DNA of 64,000 nucleotides from Flavobacteriaceae bacterium. Its GTDB lineage: Bacteria > Bacteroidota > Bacteroidia > Flavobacteriales > Flavobacteriaceae. The translations under genes were made by a program, and so were the position numbers. Each line of letters opens with the position of its first letter. The first letter of the stretch is position 1. Below are positions 17,892-27,172 of this stretch, piece after piece. Location: assembly GCA_002691645.1 (NCBI GenBank), contig NZIP01000027.1, positions 180,352 to 244,351 on the forward strand, given 5' to 3'. The notes under the pieces are model-generated. The model ran no database searches, was not told the origin of the DNA, and was given only the letters and a program-made list of their open reading frames with translations.

Positions 17892-19181
17892 TTATTTCAA
17901 GAGTTCTGCATAGCGCTTAGCCATGGCTTCTAAATCGATACCAAGAACGTTTTTATGTTTATCGAGCACTTTTTGTTTTAATTGCTCATCTAGTTGTTCA
18001 AATCCGATTTGAGCACCTAATACAAATCCTGTAATTGCTGCTACTGTATCGTTGTCTCTTCCGTAGTTAACTGCAAATTCAACTCCTTTATTAAAATCTC
18101 CTTCTGCGAAGGCTAGACTGGCAATTAATATTTGCCATATTTCTGCGGCGTGAAATGCTATTGCTCTTTGATTTGTGTCCAGAAAACGATACATCTCTTT
18201 TTGAATGATCCAGTCTTTTAATTCGTAAGGATAATTTTTAGGAATTGAACGAATTAGACTTTGGTAAGCCGCACTACCTGTGCTAGGAATTTCTTCAAGT
18301 CTTGCATTTCGGGCACTATTCTGTGTGTTAAGAAGAATATCTTGAGCAATTCGACCTACCAGTCTTGAATCTTGAAATCGCATAGGGTCGACGAAATAAA
18401 GGCTGTTTAACAGACTATCAGCACTGTGAATTCGAAAGGCATTAAACGACAAACTCGAAACGAGCCCGCTGATATCTTTGGCATAGCCCTGGTCGAAAAG
18501 TGCATGCTCGTAGGCTTTAGTGTAGGCTTCTTCTGCATCTTTTGAAATCATCGCTAATGTCGAACTATACAACATTCCTGCGCATGACATCTCACCTCCG
18601 TAGAATCGGTCTTTGGCAAGCATATATTCTTCTGGGCCTTTTAGGTAGGCGCGACTCACTCTGGCCCACTCCTTAATCCAATCAATTTGCTCGATAGGAT
18701 GTTCGAGCTCATCAATAGAACTGCTGGAATTTTTTTGCTTTAGCAGCTCTAGACTTTTTTCGTAATAACTGTTGATGAAGGTGGAGAAATTAACTGGGTT
18801 GGGCTTGAAATTTTCAAAATAGTGTAGCATTAAAAGCTTCCATCTTGTGTCGTCTGTGCTTGATCCTGCCGGTAGATTATGGTCCCAAGTTCCCTCTGGC
18901 GACTGTATGCGAATCGCGGGAGTTAGGGTACTAATGTATCCATAGGTTTTGTAAATATCTTCTCTGTTCCACATTTCAGTGCTTGCTCCCATAGCATCAC
19001 CAATGGCAGATCCTACAAGGGCGCCCAGAATTTGATCATAATTCAAAGCGCTTGTATTAATCTCTTTTTTTAGTCTATTTGGTTCGGGAATAAGTAGTTG
19101 ATTTTCGTTCTTGCTCTTACACGATATGATCAGAAGTAGTCCGATACTTAAAATTAATTTTTTATGCAGTGATGAGGTCAT
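17892..19181 (-). CDS. ADP-ribosylglycohydrolase family lipoprotein
   Basis: GALVGSAIGDAMGASTE...SSTDDTRW...NYGRDNDTVAAITG; lipobox LLIISCKSK. Confidence 0.88.
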   Translation of the reverse strand: MTSSLHKKLILSIGLLLIISCKSKNENQLLIPEPNRLKKEINTSALNYDQILGALVGSAIGDAMGASTEMWNREDIYKTYGYISTLTPAIRIQSPEGTWDHNLPAGSSTDDTRWKLLMLHYFENFKPNPVNFSTFINSYYEKSLELLKQKNSSSSIDELEHPIEQIDWIKEWARVSRAYLKGPEEYMLAKDRFYGGEMSCAGMLYSSTLAMISKDAEEAYTKAYEHALFDQGYAKDISGLVSSLSFNAFRIHSADSLLNSLYFVDPMRFQDSRLVGRIAQDILLNTQNSARNARLEEIPSTGSAAYQSLIRSIPKNYPYELKDWIIQKEMYRFLDTNQRAIAFHAAEIWQILIASLAFAEGDFNKGVEFAVNYGRDNDTVAAITGFVLGAQIGFEQLDEQLKQKVLDKHKNVLGIDLEAMAKRYAELLK

Positions 19182-20163
19182 AGGCGATGTCTAGTAATTC
19201 TTTTTTTTCTTGAATGCTTCGTTCTAAAGGGAGTTGTGCTAGTCCGATTAGTCTTCTGCTCATTTCTATTCCAGCAATTTTTCGAACCAAGAGTTTATCG
19301 GCATAAGCTTTATAATGCTCTAGAATATTGCTAAGGTGTTTTATTGAAGATGAAGCCATAATAAAATGAGCGCCCATTACACCGAGGTCGAATTCAGCGA
19401 ATCCTTTAAAACTGAACTCGGGGTCAATGATGTACGTCTTCTGATTGACAGAGAGCCAACTTCCTGGATAGTAGTCTCCATGGATTAGGGTATTTCCTGT
19501 GTCTGATAAGTATAGGTCTCCTATTTCATCTACGTTTTTTTGCAGGCTTAGATTGTGTTTAAAGGGTTTTGCTAGTGCCGCTAATCCCTCTTGAATATCA
19601 TTTAAGTCGAAACCGTTTTCTACAAAAGGCAGTGCAAATATGTGTTGGTGATTAAGCGCCTTGAGCTCTTTGTTTTTAGGAAAAGTATTAAGGGACTCTG
19701 TTTGATGAATATCTCTAGCATAAGTGCAAAGTGGAGAAATTAACTTTTGTATTTCACTGTTGTTTTTATAAATAGAAGTACAATCTGTTGCTGAACCAAG
19801 ATCAGACAAAATTAGCAGGTGATTCTCAGGATCGTAAGCTAATATTTTTGGAAGGTAATGGCGTTCACCTTGAAGGCTTAATGCTCTATAGAAACTGTAT
19901 TCTGTATGAATGCGATCTAATGGAGCTTCAATGTCTTGATATTTCTGTACAAAGGGTCTGGATTGTTTTAATATGAATGATTGTCTGTCTGTTTTAATTC
20001 TCAACACGACATTCATATTGCCTTCACCAGCTATATCTGAAGAAAGAATGTGTTCATCGTCACTTAACACTTTTTGAACTACAGTGAGGTTTTCAATAAG
20101 ATCTAACGGAGTGTTTTTGTCTATAAAAGTGAGCATACTTGCAAGGGTTAAGAAACGATTCAT
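19162..20163 (-). CDS. Phosphotransferase (APH/choline kinase-like) family protein
   Basis: LIHGDYYPGSWL and YIIDPEFSFKGFAEFDLG kinase motifs. Confidence 0.85.
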   Translation of the reverse strand: MNRFLTLASMLTFIDKNTPLDLIENLTVVQKVLSDDEHILSSDIAGEGNMNVVLRIKTDRQSFILKQSRPFVQKYQDIEAPLDRIHTEYSFYRALSLQGERHYLPKILAYDPENHLLILSDLGSATDCTSIYKNNSEIQKLISPLCTYARDIHQTESLNTFPKNKELKALNHQHIFALPFVENGFDLNDIQEGLAALAKPFKHNLSLQKNVDEIGDLYLSDTGNTLIHGDYYPGSWLSVNQKTYIIDPEFSFKGFAEFDLGVMGAHFIMASSSIKHLSNILEHYKAYADKLLVRKIAGIEMSRRLIGLAQLPLERSIQEKKELLDIAYDLITA

Positions 20164-20288
20164 TCAAATATAAGCGCTAATTTTTTAGTCAATCACAAGT
20201 CTTGACAACTTCTGTTTTTTGTGAGTTGAAACGTCTTTAAAAGGTTGTAAAACAAAAATATTTGCAGTTTATCGAAAATAATTGTTTT

Positions 20289-20480
20289 ATGTCGAAAATA
20301 ATTGTATTATTGTTTAATGATCAATTCAAAAAACAAACCGGCTACAACCTCTTTTTTTCTAATGACAGGTTTAATGATGATGACTGCGTTTTCATTTTTA
20401 GTTTGTTATGCGATGGTAAAACCTTGGATGTTTTTGTTTTTTTAATCGGCCCAAATCTTACCTATAACCAAAAAGTATGA
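20289..20480 (+). CDS. Small hypothetical protein (possible)
   Basis: MSKIIVLLFNDQFKKQTGYNLFFSNDRFNDDDCVFIFS..., ATGA overlap with next ORF. Confidence 0.35.
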   Translation: MSKIIVLLFNDQFKKQTGYNLFFSNDRFNDDDCVFIFSLLCDGKTLDVFVFLIGPNLTYNQKV

Positions 20481-20743
20481 GAAAAGATTATTTGCAAAAT
20501 TTAATGTCTGAGGTTTTTTCTTTCGCAACGAACTTGAAAATGACTCCATTTTACATGAGAAAGAGAGAATTTGAAACTATTCGACTAGGGAATGATATAT
20601 TTCTATTGTTTTATCCTGGAACAAAAGAGGAAGAAAACAATTTCAGAATTTCCAAAATTGGTTCACGTGGATCTGTGAATTTAATGCTCTATGACGATAC
20701 TGAAAATTGGTATAACAGTATCAAAACCTTAGAGATTCATTGA
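20477..20743 (+). CDS. Small hypothetical protein, 88 aa
   Basis: ORF coupled to upstream ORF by an ATGA overlap. Confidence 0.45.
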   Translation: MRKDYLQNLMSEVFSFATNLKMTPFYMRKREFETIRLGNDIFLLFYPGTKEEENNFRISKIGSRGSVNLMLYDDTENWYNSIKTLEIH

Positions 20744-20886
20744 GTTTAATTTAAAGTCTTATCAGCGAAGTATAGTATATCACAGTCATCTTAAGGTTTT
20801 TCGTTGAGATGTTTTAGATTTTTAATTTATTAGGTCAATCTAAATTTTATTTTAAATATGTTGTTTTGTTAGTAGAATCTGTGGTG

Positions 20887-20919
20887 AAAATCCACGCTAT
20901 TTGGCGTGGATTTTTTTTT
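20887..20919 (+). terminator. Rho-independent terminator
   Basis: AAAATCCACGCtatttgGCGTGGATTTTTTTTT. Confidence 0.85.
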
Positions 20920-20998
20920 ATCATCAAGGGACATAAATCTTTTGTATTTTAGAGTACAACTCACTTATTCTTATACAATAAGTCAATAACTAAACATC

Positions 20999-22171
20999 AT
21001 GAATTCACACAGAAAACTTAGAATGGGTATGATAGGTGGTGGAGAGGGTTCTTTCATAGGAGGTGTACACCGAATTGCCGCTTTTCTAGATGGTCAAATT
21101 GAATTGGTTTGTGGAGCCTTCAATAGAGATTCTGAACAAAGTAAAAAATCAGGTCACAGTTTATTTTTACCAGCAAGCCGAGTTTATACTAATTACGATG
21201 AGATGCTTAATAGTGAAGCCAAATTAGACGAGGCAGAACGAATGGATTTTGTCGTGATTGTAACGCCTAATGTAGCCCATTACGATCCGGCAATGAAGGC
21301 AATGAGCCTCGGTTTTCCGGTGATCATAGACAAACCACTTGCCTTCAACTTGGAAGAAGCTATTTCTTTGAAGGCTAAAGTCACAGAAACTGGACTTCCA
21401 TTTGGAGTGACCTATACTTATAGTGCTTATCCTATGATTAAACAGGCTAGGGCTATGGTCAAAAATGGAGCTTTGGGAAAAATACATAAGGTTCTTGTAG
21501 AATATCCTCAAGGATGGTTGACTCAAAAATTAGAAGATACAGGACAAAAACAAGCAGCCTGGAGAACGAATCCAGATGAAGCAGGTATTTCTAATTGTTT
21601 TGGAGATATTGGGACACATGCTGCCCATCTTGCAGAATATGTAAGTGGGTTAAAAATTACTGAAGTGCTGTCAGAGATTAGACCCACGATGTCAGGAAGA
21701 TTATTAGATGATGACGCCAATGTACTTTTACACTTTGAGAATGGTGCGAATGGAGTTTTAATGGCTTCTCAGGTTGCTAATGGTGAAGAAAATAATTTAA
21801 AAATTCGGGTCTTTGGCGATAAAGGAGGATTAGAATGGAAGCAAGAAGATCTCAATAGCCTACTCGTTCGAGACCACGGAAATCCTGATAAAATCTACAG
21901 AACAGGTGCAGATCGTGGTGGCTATCTCACAGACGAGGCAATGCTGCATACAAGGACTCCCTCTGGGCACCCTGAAGGCTATCTTGAAGCCTTCGCAAAT
22001 ATTTATCGCAATTATGCGCTGGCTGTGCGTAAACATAAATTTGACGAAGCTTACGATGAAGAAAAACTTGATTTTCCAACAGTTGACGATGGTGTTAAAG
22101 GTATGGCTTTGGTTAAAGCTGTAGTGTCTTCAACAGCAAAAGGTAATCAATGGGTAAGTACTAGCTTCTAA
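20999..22171 (+). CDS. Gfo/Idh/MocA family oxidoreductase
   Basis: MGMIGGGEGSFIGGVHRIA...VVIVTPNVAHYDPAMKAMSLGFPVIIDKPLA. Confidence 0.95.
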   Translation: MNSHRKLRMGMIGGGEGSFIGGVHRIAAFLDGQIELVCGAFNRDSEQSKKSGHSLFLPASRVYTNYDEMLNSEAKLDEAERMDFVVIVTPNVAHYDPAMKAMSLGFPVIIDKPLAFNLEEAISLKAKVTETGLPFGVTYTYSAYPMIKQARAMVKNGALGKIHKVLVEYPQGWLTQKLEDTGQKQAAWRTNPDEAGISNCFGDIGTHAAHLAEYVSGLKITEVLSEIRPTMSGRLLDDDANVLLHFENGANGVLMASQVANGEENNLKIRVFGDKGGLEWKQEDLNSLLVRDHGNPDKIYRTGADRGGYLTDEAMLHTRTPSGHPEGYLEAFANIYRNYALAVRKHKFDEAYDEEKLDFPTVDDGVKGMALVKAVVSSTAKGNQWVSTSF

Positions 22172-22182
22172 AACTTGAAAAG

Positions 22183-23793
22183 ATGAAATTACAGTTGAGA
22201 ATTTTAGGGATAATACTCTTGAGTGCAGGTCTAATTCATGCACAAGAACAATATGATATTCACATTAAAAATGGAACGATATACAACGGTTCTGGATCAG
22301 CTTCATTTGTAGGGGATGTGCTTATTTCTAACCAACGTATTACTTATGTAGGCCCATCGATTGAGGTTAAAGCCAAAAAGGTAGTTGATGCCTCTGGTAA
22401 AGCCGTAGCTCCTGGATTTATAAATATGTTGAGCTGGGGTTATAGCTCACTCGATAAAGACGGCCGTTCTTTATCAGATATCAAGCAAGGGGTAACTCTT
22501 GAAGTTTTTGGTGAAGGTAGGTCTGCAGGACCTTCAGGTTCTAAAGATGGGGGAGATTATATCTCGTTTGGTCAGGCAATGCAAAAGCTAGAAGATCAAG
22601 GAGTTTCAACTAATGTTGCTTCATTTTTGGGAGCGGCCACAGTGAGGGTTCAATCAGTGGGTTATGACAATAGAAAGGCGAATGACGAGGAGTTTCTTGA
22701 GATGGATCAAATTGTTGAGGAGGCTATGTTAGAAGGTGCTATGGGAATTGGATCCTCATTAATTTATGCACCAGGTGATTTTGCAGATACCGAAGAGTTG
22801 ATCAGAATTTCTTCTATTGCTTCTGAACATGGAGGCATGTATATCTCCCATATGCGCGATGAAGGCAGAAATGTAATGCAAGCTTTGGAAGAGTTAATAG
22901 AGATTGCAGAAAAAGCTGATATACCCGCCGAAATTTATCACTTTAAAGCATCGCGTCCAGCCAACTGGCATCTGTTAGACACTGTTATTGAACGAGTAGA
23001 ACAGGCCAGAGCAAAAGGGTTGCAGATTACAGCTGACATGTATACTTATAATGCCAGCAGCACAGGACTAACAGGAGTGATTCCAACATGGGTGCAAGCT
23101 GGAGGTCACAGGGCATGGATGAATAGGATGCGAGAGGATGAGCCGAGGAAGCGTTTGATTAAGGATATAGAAGCAGAACTGACTATGCAACCCGCAGACG
23201 GAATTCTCATGGTAGGATTTAATAAAGATTCTTTAGCCCAAATTTATAGAGGCAAGACTATTGCGCAAAGCGCCCTCATGAGAGGGCAGTCTGAAGCTGA
23301 AACCATAATCGATTTAATGCTTGAAGATGACAGTAGAATCCAGTGTATTTATTTCAGCATGAGTGAAGAAAATATTCAGCGAAAAATTCAAATTCCATGG
23401 GTGAGCTTTTGTTCGGATGCAGGTTCTTATACCACTTTTGACGAAGATTTTCGCACTCACCCAAGGGCTTTTGGCAGTTTTATACGCGTACTTGGAAAGT
23501 ACACTCGTGATTTAGGATTGCTAACACTCGAAGAAGCTATTTATAAACTCAGTGGATATCCAGCAACTAATCTTAAACTTAAAGATCGTGGATTCTTGTA
23601 TGATGGTTATTATGCCGACATCGTTGTTTTTGATCCTGAACAGGTACAAGATCATGCCACTTTTAATGACCCCTTGCAATTTGCCACTGGCATGGAGTAC
23701 GTTTTAGTCAATGGAGTAATGGTCTTAGAAGAAGGTGAACACACCAATGAGTTTCCAGGTCAATTTGTGAAAGGCCCTGGTTATCAGGATTAA
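22183..23793 (+). CDS. N-acyl-D-amino-acid deacylase-like amidohydrolase (secreted)
   Basis: YDIHIKNGTIYNGSGSASFVGDVLI...; MYISHMRDEG; EIYHFKASR; signal peptide. Confidence 0.9.
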   Translation: MKLQLRILGIILLSAGLIHAQEQYDIHIKNGTIYNGSGSASFVGDVLISNQRITYVGPSIEVKAKKVVDASGKAVAPGFINMLSWGYSSLDKDGRSLSDIKQGVTLEVFGEGRSAGPSGSKDGGDYISFGQAMQKLEDQGVSTNVASFLGAATVRVQSVGYDNRKANDEEFLEMDQIVEEAMLEGAMGIGSSLIYAPGDFADTEELIRISSIASEHGGMYISHMRDEGRNVMQALEELIEIAEKADIPAEIYHFKASRPANWHLLDTVIERVEQARAKGLQITADMYTYNASSTGLTGVIPTWVQAGGHRAWMNRMREDEPRKRLIKDIEAELTMQPADGILMVGFNKDSLAQIYRGKTIAQSALMRGQSEAETIIDLMLEDDSRIQCIYFSMSEENIQRKIQIPWVSFCSDAGSYTTFDEDFRTHPRAFGSFIRVLGKYTRDLGLLTLEEAIYKLSGYPATNLKLKDRGFLYDGYYADIVVFDPEQVQDHATFNDPLQFATGMEYVLVNGVMVLEEGEHTNEFPGQFVKGPGYQD

Positions 23794-23823
23794 ACAAAAT
23801 AGGCAGGTGGCTGTTTTGTTTAA
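23790..23823 (+). repeat. Perfect 10-bp inverted repeat (hairpin) at the gene 3' end
   Basis: TTAAACAAAA (23790-23799) ... TTTTGTTTAA (23814-23823), 14-nt spacer. Confidence 0.8.
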
Positions 23824-23956
23824 CTTTAATAAATATTAAACAATAATAGCTTTTATTTTTTAAATATTTAAAATTTCTTTTATATATTGCATTATTCTTA
23901 ATTGGCAGCTAGGATTGAAAAATCCTAGGTGATTTATCATTTGTGTTTTCGGATAG

Positions 23957-23990
23957 CGGGTGTATTGATTTTTCAATCACCCGTTTTTTT
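23957..23990 (+). terminator. Rho-independent terminator
   Basis: CGGGTG tATTGAttttTCAAT CACCCG TTTTTTT. Confidence 0.85.
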
Positions 23991-24604
23991 TATGGGCAGG
24001 CTCCTTTTTCAAAATATCTTACGCCATTTGCTCTTGCTTCACAAGTATTTCCGTAAGTCACTAAATCGCAACCACAAACTGGATCGTAAATTTCAGGACA
24101 GGCGATTAAAGCTTGATCGTATTCTGATATGCAATTCATCCCTTCAAATGAAAATAACCAATCGTAACCCATTTCGTCATCAACAGCATTCTCATCCCAA
24201 TCAACGCTTAAAAATTTGGGATAGCCATAGTCAAAATCATATTGAATTTGAAAGTAATCAGCTTCGTTAATAGCTCTTGAGAGTAAAGCGTAGACTTCGG
24301 CGATTGTTTTTGGCTCAGGTACATGGTCTGAACCGTAATAATCACAATTCAAATCACTTGTTATACATCCGTAATCATCGACGATGGCTCCTTGAGTATC
24401 TACAAGGTGTTTTACTTCAAATACCCCAATAAAGCCAGAACTGCGTTCGATGAATTGGTATGATGATACCGCGGTTTTATTCCATTGATTCATGGCCGTT
24501 TTAAGTTCGTTCTCTGCTTGTAATTTATAACTGTCTTCGTTTATACAAGACGTTAAAAAAAGGATGCAGACTAAGCTGAAAAAAAGTTTAAGATTGGTTT
24601 TCAT
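23990..24604 (-). CDS. Lipoprotein with DUF6174-like domain and C-terminal Kazal-like domain
   Basis: Lipobox LFLTSCINE; YQFIERSSGF.. DUF6174-like; C-terminal CPEIYDPVCGCDLVTYGNTCEARANGVRYFEKGAC = Kazal signature. Confidence 0.75.
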   Translation of the reverse strand: MKTNLKLFFSLVCILFLTSCINEDSYKLQAENELKTAMNQWNKTAVSSYQFIERSSGFIGVFEVKHLVDTQGAIVDDYGCITSDLNCDYYGSDHVPEPKTIAEVYALLSRAINEADYFQIQYDFDYGYPKFLSVDWDENAVDDEMGYDWLFSFEGMNCISEYDQALIACPEIYDPVCGCDLVTYGNTCEARANGVRYFEKGACP

Positions 24605-25259
24605 ACGGTTGGTTTAAGTAAGAGTTTGAAAGTCCGATAAGGCTTATAGCAATCCAATAGGTTGAAAGTATCAGAACTGAAGAAAATTTATAAGTATGTA
24701 CGAATTTAGAATAGGCTAAAACAGTATCAGACAGCATAAAAAATAAGGCGCCTGCAAAAAGCAGTGCTGTCTTATTATTTCTTTTGAGTATATAGGCTCG
24801 TGCGGCTTGAGCACTCATGCTCGATATGATAAATACATAGGCCAATACAGGATAGGTCAACGCTTTTAAATTTGGGTATAAGCCGTAGAATATTATTGCT
24901 CCTAGACTCCAAAATATGAAGTAAATCCAAAGTTTTTGTTTGCTATTGTAGTGCCGCAACAATCCAATTAAAAAAAGGGCATGTGCCAAAAAAAAGGAAA
25001 TTAGGCCAAAGACAAAGTAGTCTTGATTTAAGAGCAAGAGATCCCCAAACAAACAAAATAGCAAGCCTGCTACAATAATTTTATTTAGTAGAGAGGAACT
25101 ATTCTTCACGGCCATTAAAATAACGATAGAAGTAGTCAAGCCTTTGCTGATTCCGTAAATAAGGGTGTTGTAACTTTCAAAAATAATCGCCGTTAAAGCG
25201 AGAATTCCAATACATAGAAGTACGACTTTGTTCTTGTTATGTGCAAAAGATAAAATCAT
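24588..25259 (-). CDS. YhhN-like (lysoplasmalogenase family) membrane protein
   Basis: Multi-TM, GISKGLTTSIVIL...GLLFCLFGDLLLL...FFLAHALFLIG. Confidence 0.8.
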   Translation of the reverse strand: MILSFAHNKNKVVLLCIGILALTAIIFESYNTLIYGISKGLTTSIVILMAVKNSSSLLNKIIVAGLLFCLFGDLLLLNQDYFVFGLISFFLAHALFLIGLLRHYNSKQKLWIYFIFWSLGAIIFYGLYPNLKALTYPVLAYVFIISSMSAQAARAYILKRNNKTALLFAGALFFMLSDTVLAYSKFVHTYKFSSVLILSTYWIAISLIGLSNSYLNQPYENQS

Positions 25260-25346
25260 TAGTTCTAGGTTGTTTCAGCGTAAAATTATTGAAATATATA
25301 GTACTAATTCGATTGATTTGACGTTTACTCATTAAAGATTTGGGAA

Positions 25347-26333
25347 ATGACTTCGACTTACAAACAAAAAACATACCTGCCCAGAGAGGTGTTGCTTCTA
25401 AGTGCTTTATACCTTATCGATTTTAAAAAGACAGATACTAAGTCCTTAGATTTTATTAAAGAAGACCCCTTAATTGGACATTGGGTTAAGGTAAAATACT
25501 TAAATCTTTACACTCAAATTAGTAGACAAGAAGATTTTGAACTTTTTCTTTCCCAACATTTTCAAAGAAGTGTTTCTTATTTTTCTGATAATGAAAAGGA
25601 GACATTTTTAGTTCACTTAGCAAAGATTGCCTACAAAAAAAACTTAGATAACAAAACAGTCAGTCGTTTGCTGCGAGTTGCCAAAGCTTCAGATTATACT
25701 TATGCAGATGTTGAGCGTATTTTAAGAAATTCAATTTCCCAAAAAAAAACAAATGAAAAAAGTGAACTGAATTTTGGAATAGGCTGCTTATTAGTCTTGG
25801 CCTACCCGGATGTTTTAGATCAAAAGCCTTTACATTTCTTTGAAGACTTGATTCCTTACGAGTTAAAGAATAATATTTTTAAAGCTCATCACTTTGTAGG
25901 AAATCAATCCTTTTTAGAAATTACACAAAACTTGAAACAACGACTTAGGATATTATCCTCAGTCCAAAAATTCGACCTTCTAACAGGCTTGATTGCAATT
26001 TATGCGGCAGATTTTTCACTTGAGGAGCCTTACACTCCAAAACTCTTAAATTTTAAATCGCAGTTGTTTCATTTTTTAGAAGTGAAGGAATCTGAAATAA
26101 AAACTGCAGTAGTGGAAGTATTGGCAGACAAAGATGCCAAGGCAAAATATTCGTATGAGTACAGCGCTTTAGTAAGGGTAATTGACAAAGAAACCTTCCA
26201 TTTTGAAACAAAAGAACTTAAGTTCAATGCTCCTTTTTACGATTGGGCTAATGCTGCTTTGTTTACCGCCATTCAATCCTTTGAAAAAGAAGAGAAAGCA
26301 GTTCACGTAGAGCGAAAACTTGAGCGGAGCTAA
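25347..26333 (+). CDS. Hypothetical protein, 328 aa
   Basis: Long ORF with coherent composition; no family recognised. Confidence 0.7.
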   Translation: MTSTYKQKTYLPREVLLLSALYLIDFKKTDTKSLDFIKEDPLIGHWVKVKYLNLYTQISRQEDFELFLSQHFQRSVSYFSDNEKETFLVHLAKIAYKKNLDNKTVSRLLRVAKASDYTYADVERILRNSISQKKTNEKSELNFGIGCLLVLAYPDVLDQKPLHFFEDLIPYELKNNIFKAHHFVGNQSFLEITQNLKQRLRILSSVQKFDLLTGLIAIYAADFSLEEPYTPKLLNFKSQLFHFLEVKESEIKTAVVEVLADKDAKAKYSYEYSALVRVIDKETFHFETKELKFNAPFYDWANAALFTAIQSFEKEEKAVHVERKLERS

Positions 26334-27172
26334 TTGCTGAGATACTCAAAGAAAGAAATACTGTCTTCTATTTCAGCAAGATTTAATATGTAGCATATTT
26401 CTGAAGTGTCTGAAAAATCGAGACCTCCTTTAGCGATAGATTCATTATAATACCTACCATCAACACCATTATAGGTGTTCCCTAAATCTATAGCTTCAGA
26501 CCAAATTTCTTGTATCTCCTCATTTAGAAATAAATCCAATGCTATTTTTTGATCAGACCTAAAGCCAGGACTGCCGTTATCAAGGGCATTTCCATCTGGT
26601 ATTTTATGATAGCTTGTGTGCTGAAGAACATAATTACGCGCTTTTTCAGAGGCAACTTCTTCATTCCAATTCGAATGTTGTACAATATGAATCGAGTTTT
26701 TAGTATCTATTTCTGGATGCTTATTTCGAATCAATTCTACTAAGGCTGCAGAGAAATCTGATTGACCAGCTTCAGCAATCCAAATGCTACCCTTATTTTG
26801 AAGAGTGACTAAAGCCTTGGTATAGGTTTCGTTTAATGCCTTGTCAAAATCGGTATGCGCATCTGACCATGTTTGAAACGCCTTGTTAAGTAAGCTTTCA
26901 GGAGGCACATACAAACCTTTTTGTGTGCCATAAGCTCCAGTAACTACATGAAAATTCAAATCTTTAAATGCCGATAAAGAGAGTAAACTCCTAAAAGCTG
27001 CCATTGAATGCAAATCATCAACATCAGTTTTGCAATCGTAATGTGCTAAAAGAAGATCTTTGTGCACATCAAATCTAGATGTACTTTCTTTAGTAGTGGT
27101 ACAAGAGAAAAATAGGCTTAGGATTAAACCGAGGCCATATAGCTTGAATTGTTTATTGATAGATTCTGACAT
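26330..27172 (-). CDS. DUF1593/nucleoside hydrolase-like lipoprotein
   Basis: LLLAHYDCKTDVDDLHSMAA...; SIWIAEAGQSDFSAALV; HIVQHSNWNE; lipobox LFFSCTTT. Confidence 0.65.
   Translation of the reverse strand: MSESINKQFKLYGLGLILSLFFSCTTTKESTSRFDVHKDLLLAHYDCKTDVDDLHSMAAFRSLLSLSAFKDLNFHVVTGAYGTQKGLYVPPESLLNKAFQTWSDAHTDFDKALNETYTKALVTLQNKGSIWIAEAGQSDFSAALVELIRNKHPEIDTKNSIHIVQHSNWNEEVASEKARNYVLQHTSYHKIPDGNALDNGSPGFRSDQKIALDLFLNEEIQEIWSEAIDLGNTYNGVDGRYYNESIAKGGLDFSDTSEICYILNLAEIEDSISFFEYLSN

Noticed and set aside
23929-24270. ORF 23929-24270 (+)
   Set aside because: Antisense to the Kazal/DUF6174 lipoprotein and runs through the terminator; skewed composition.
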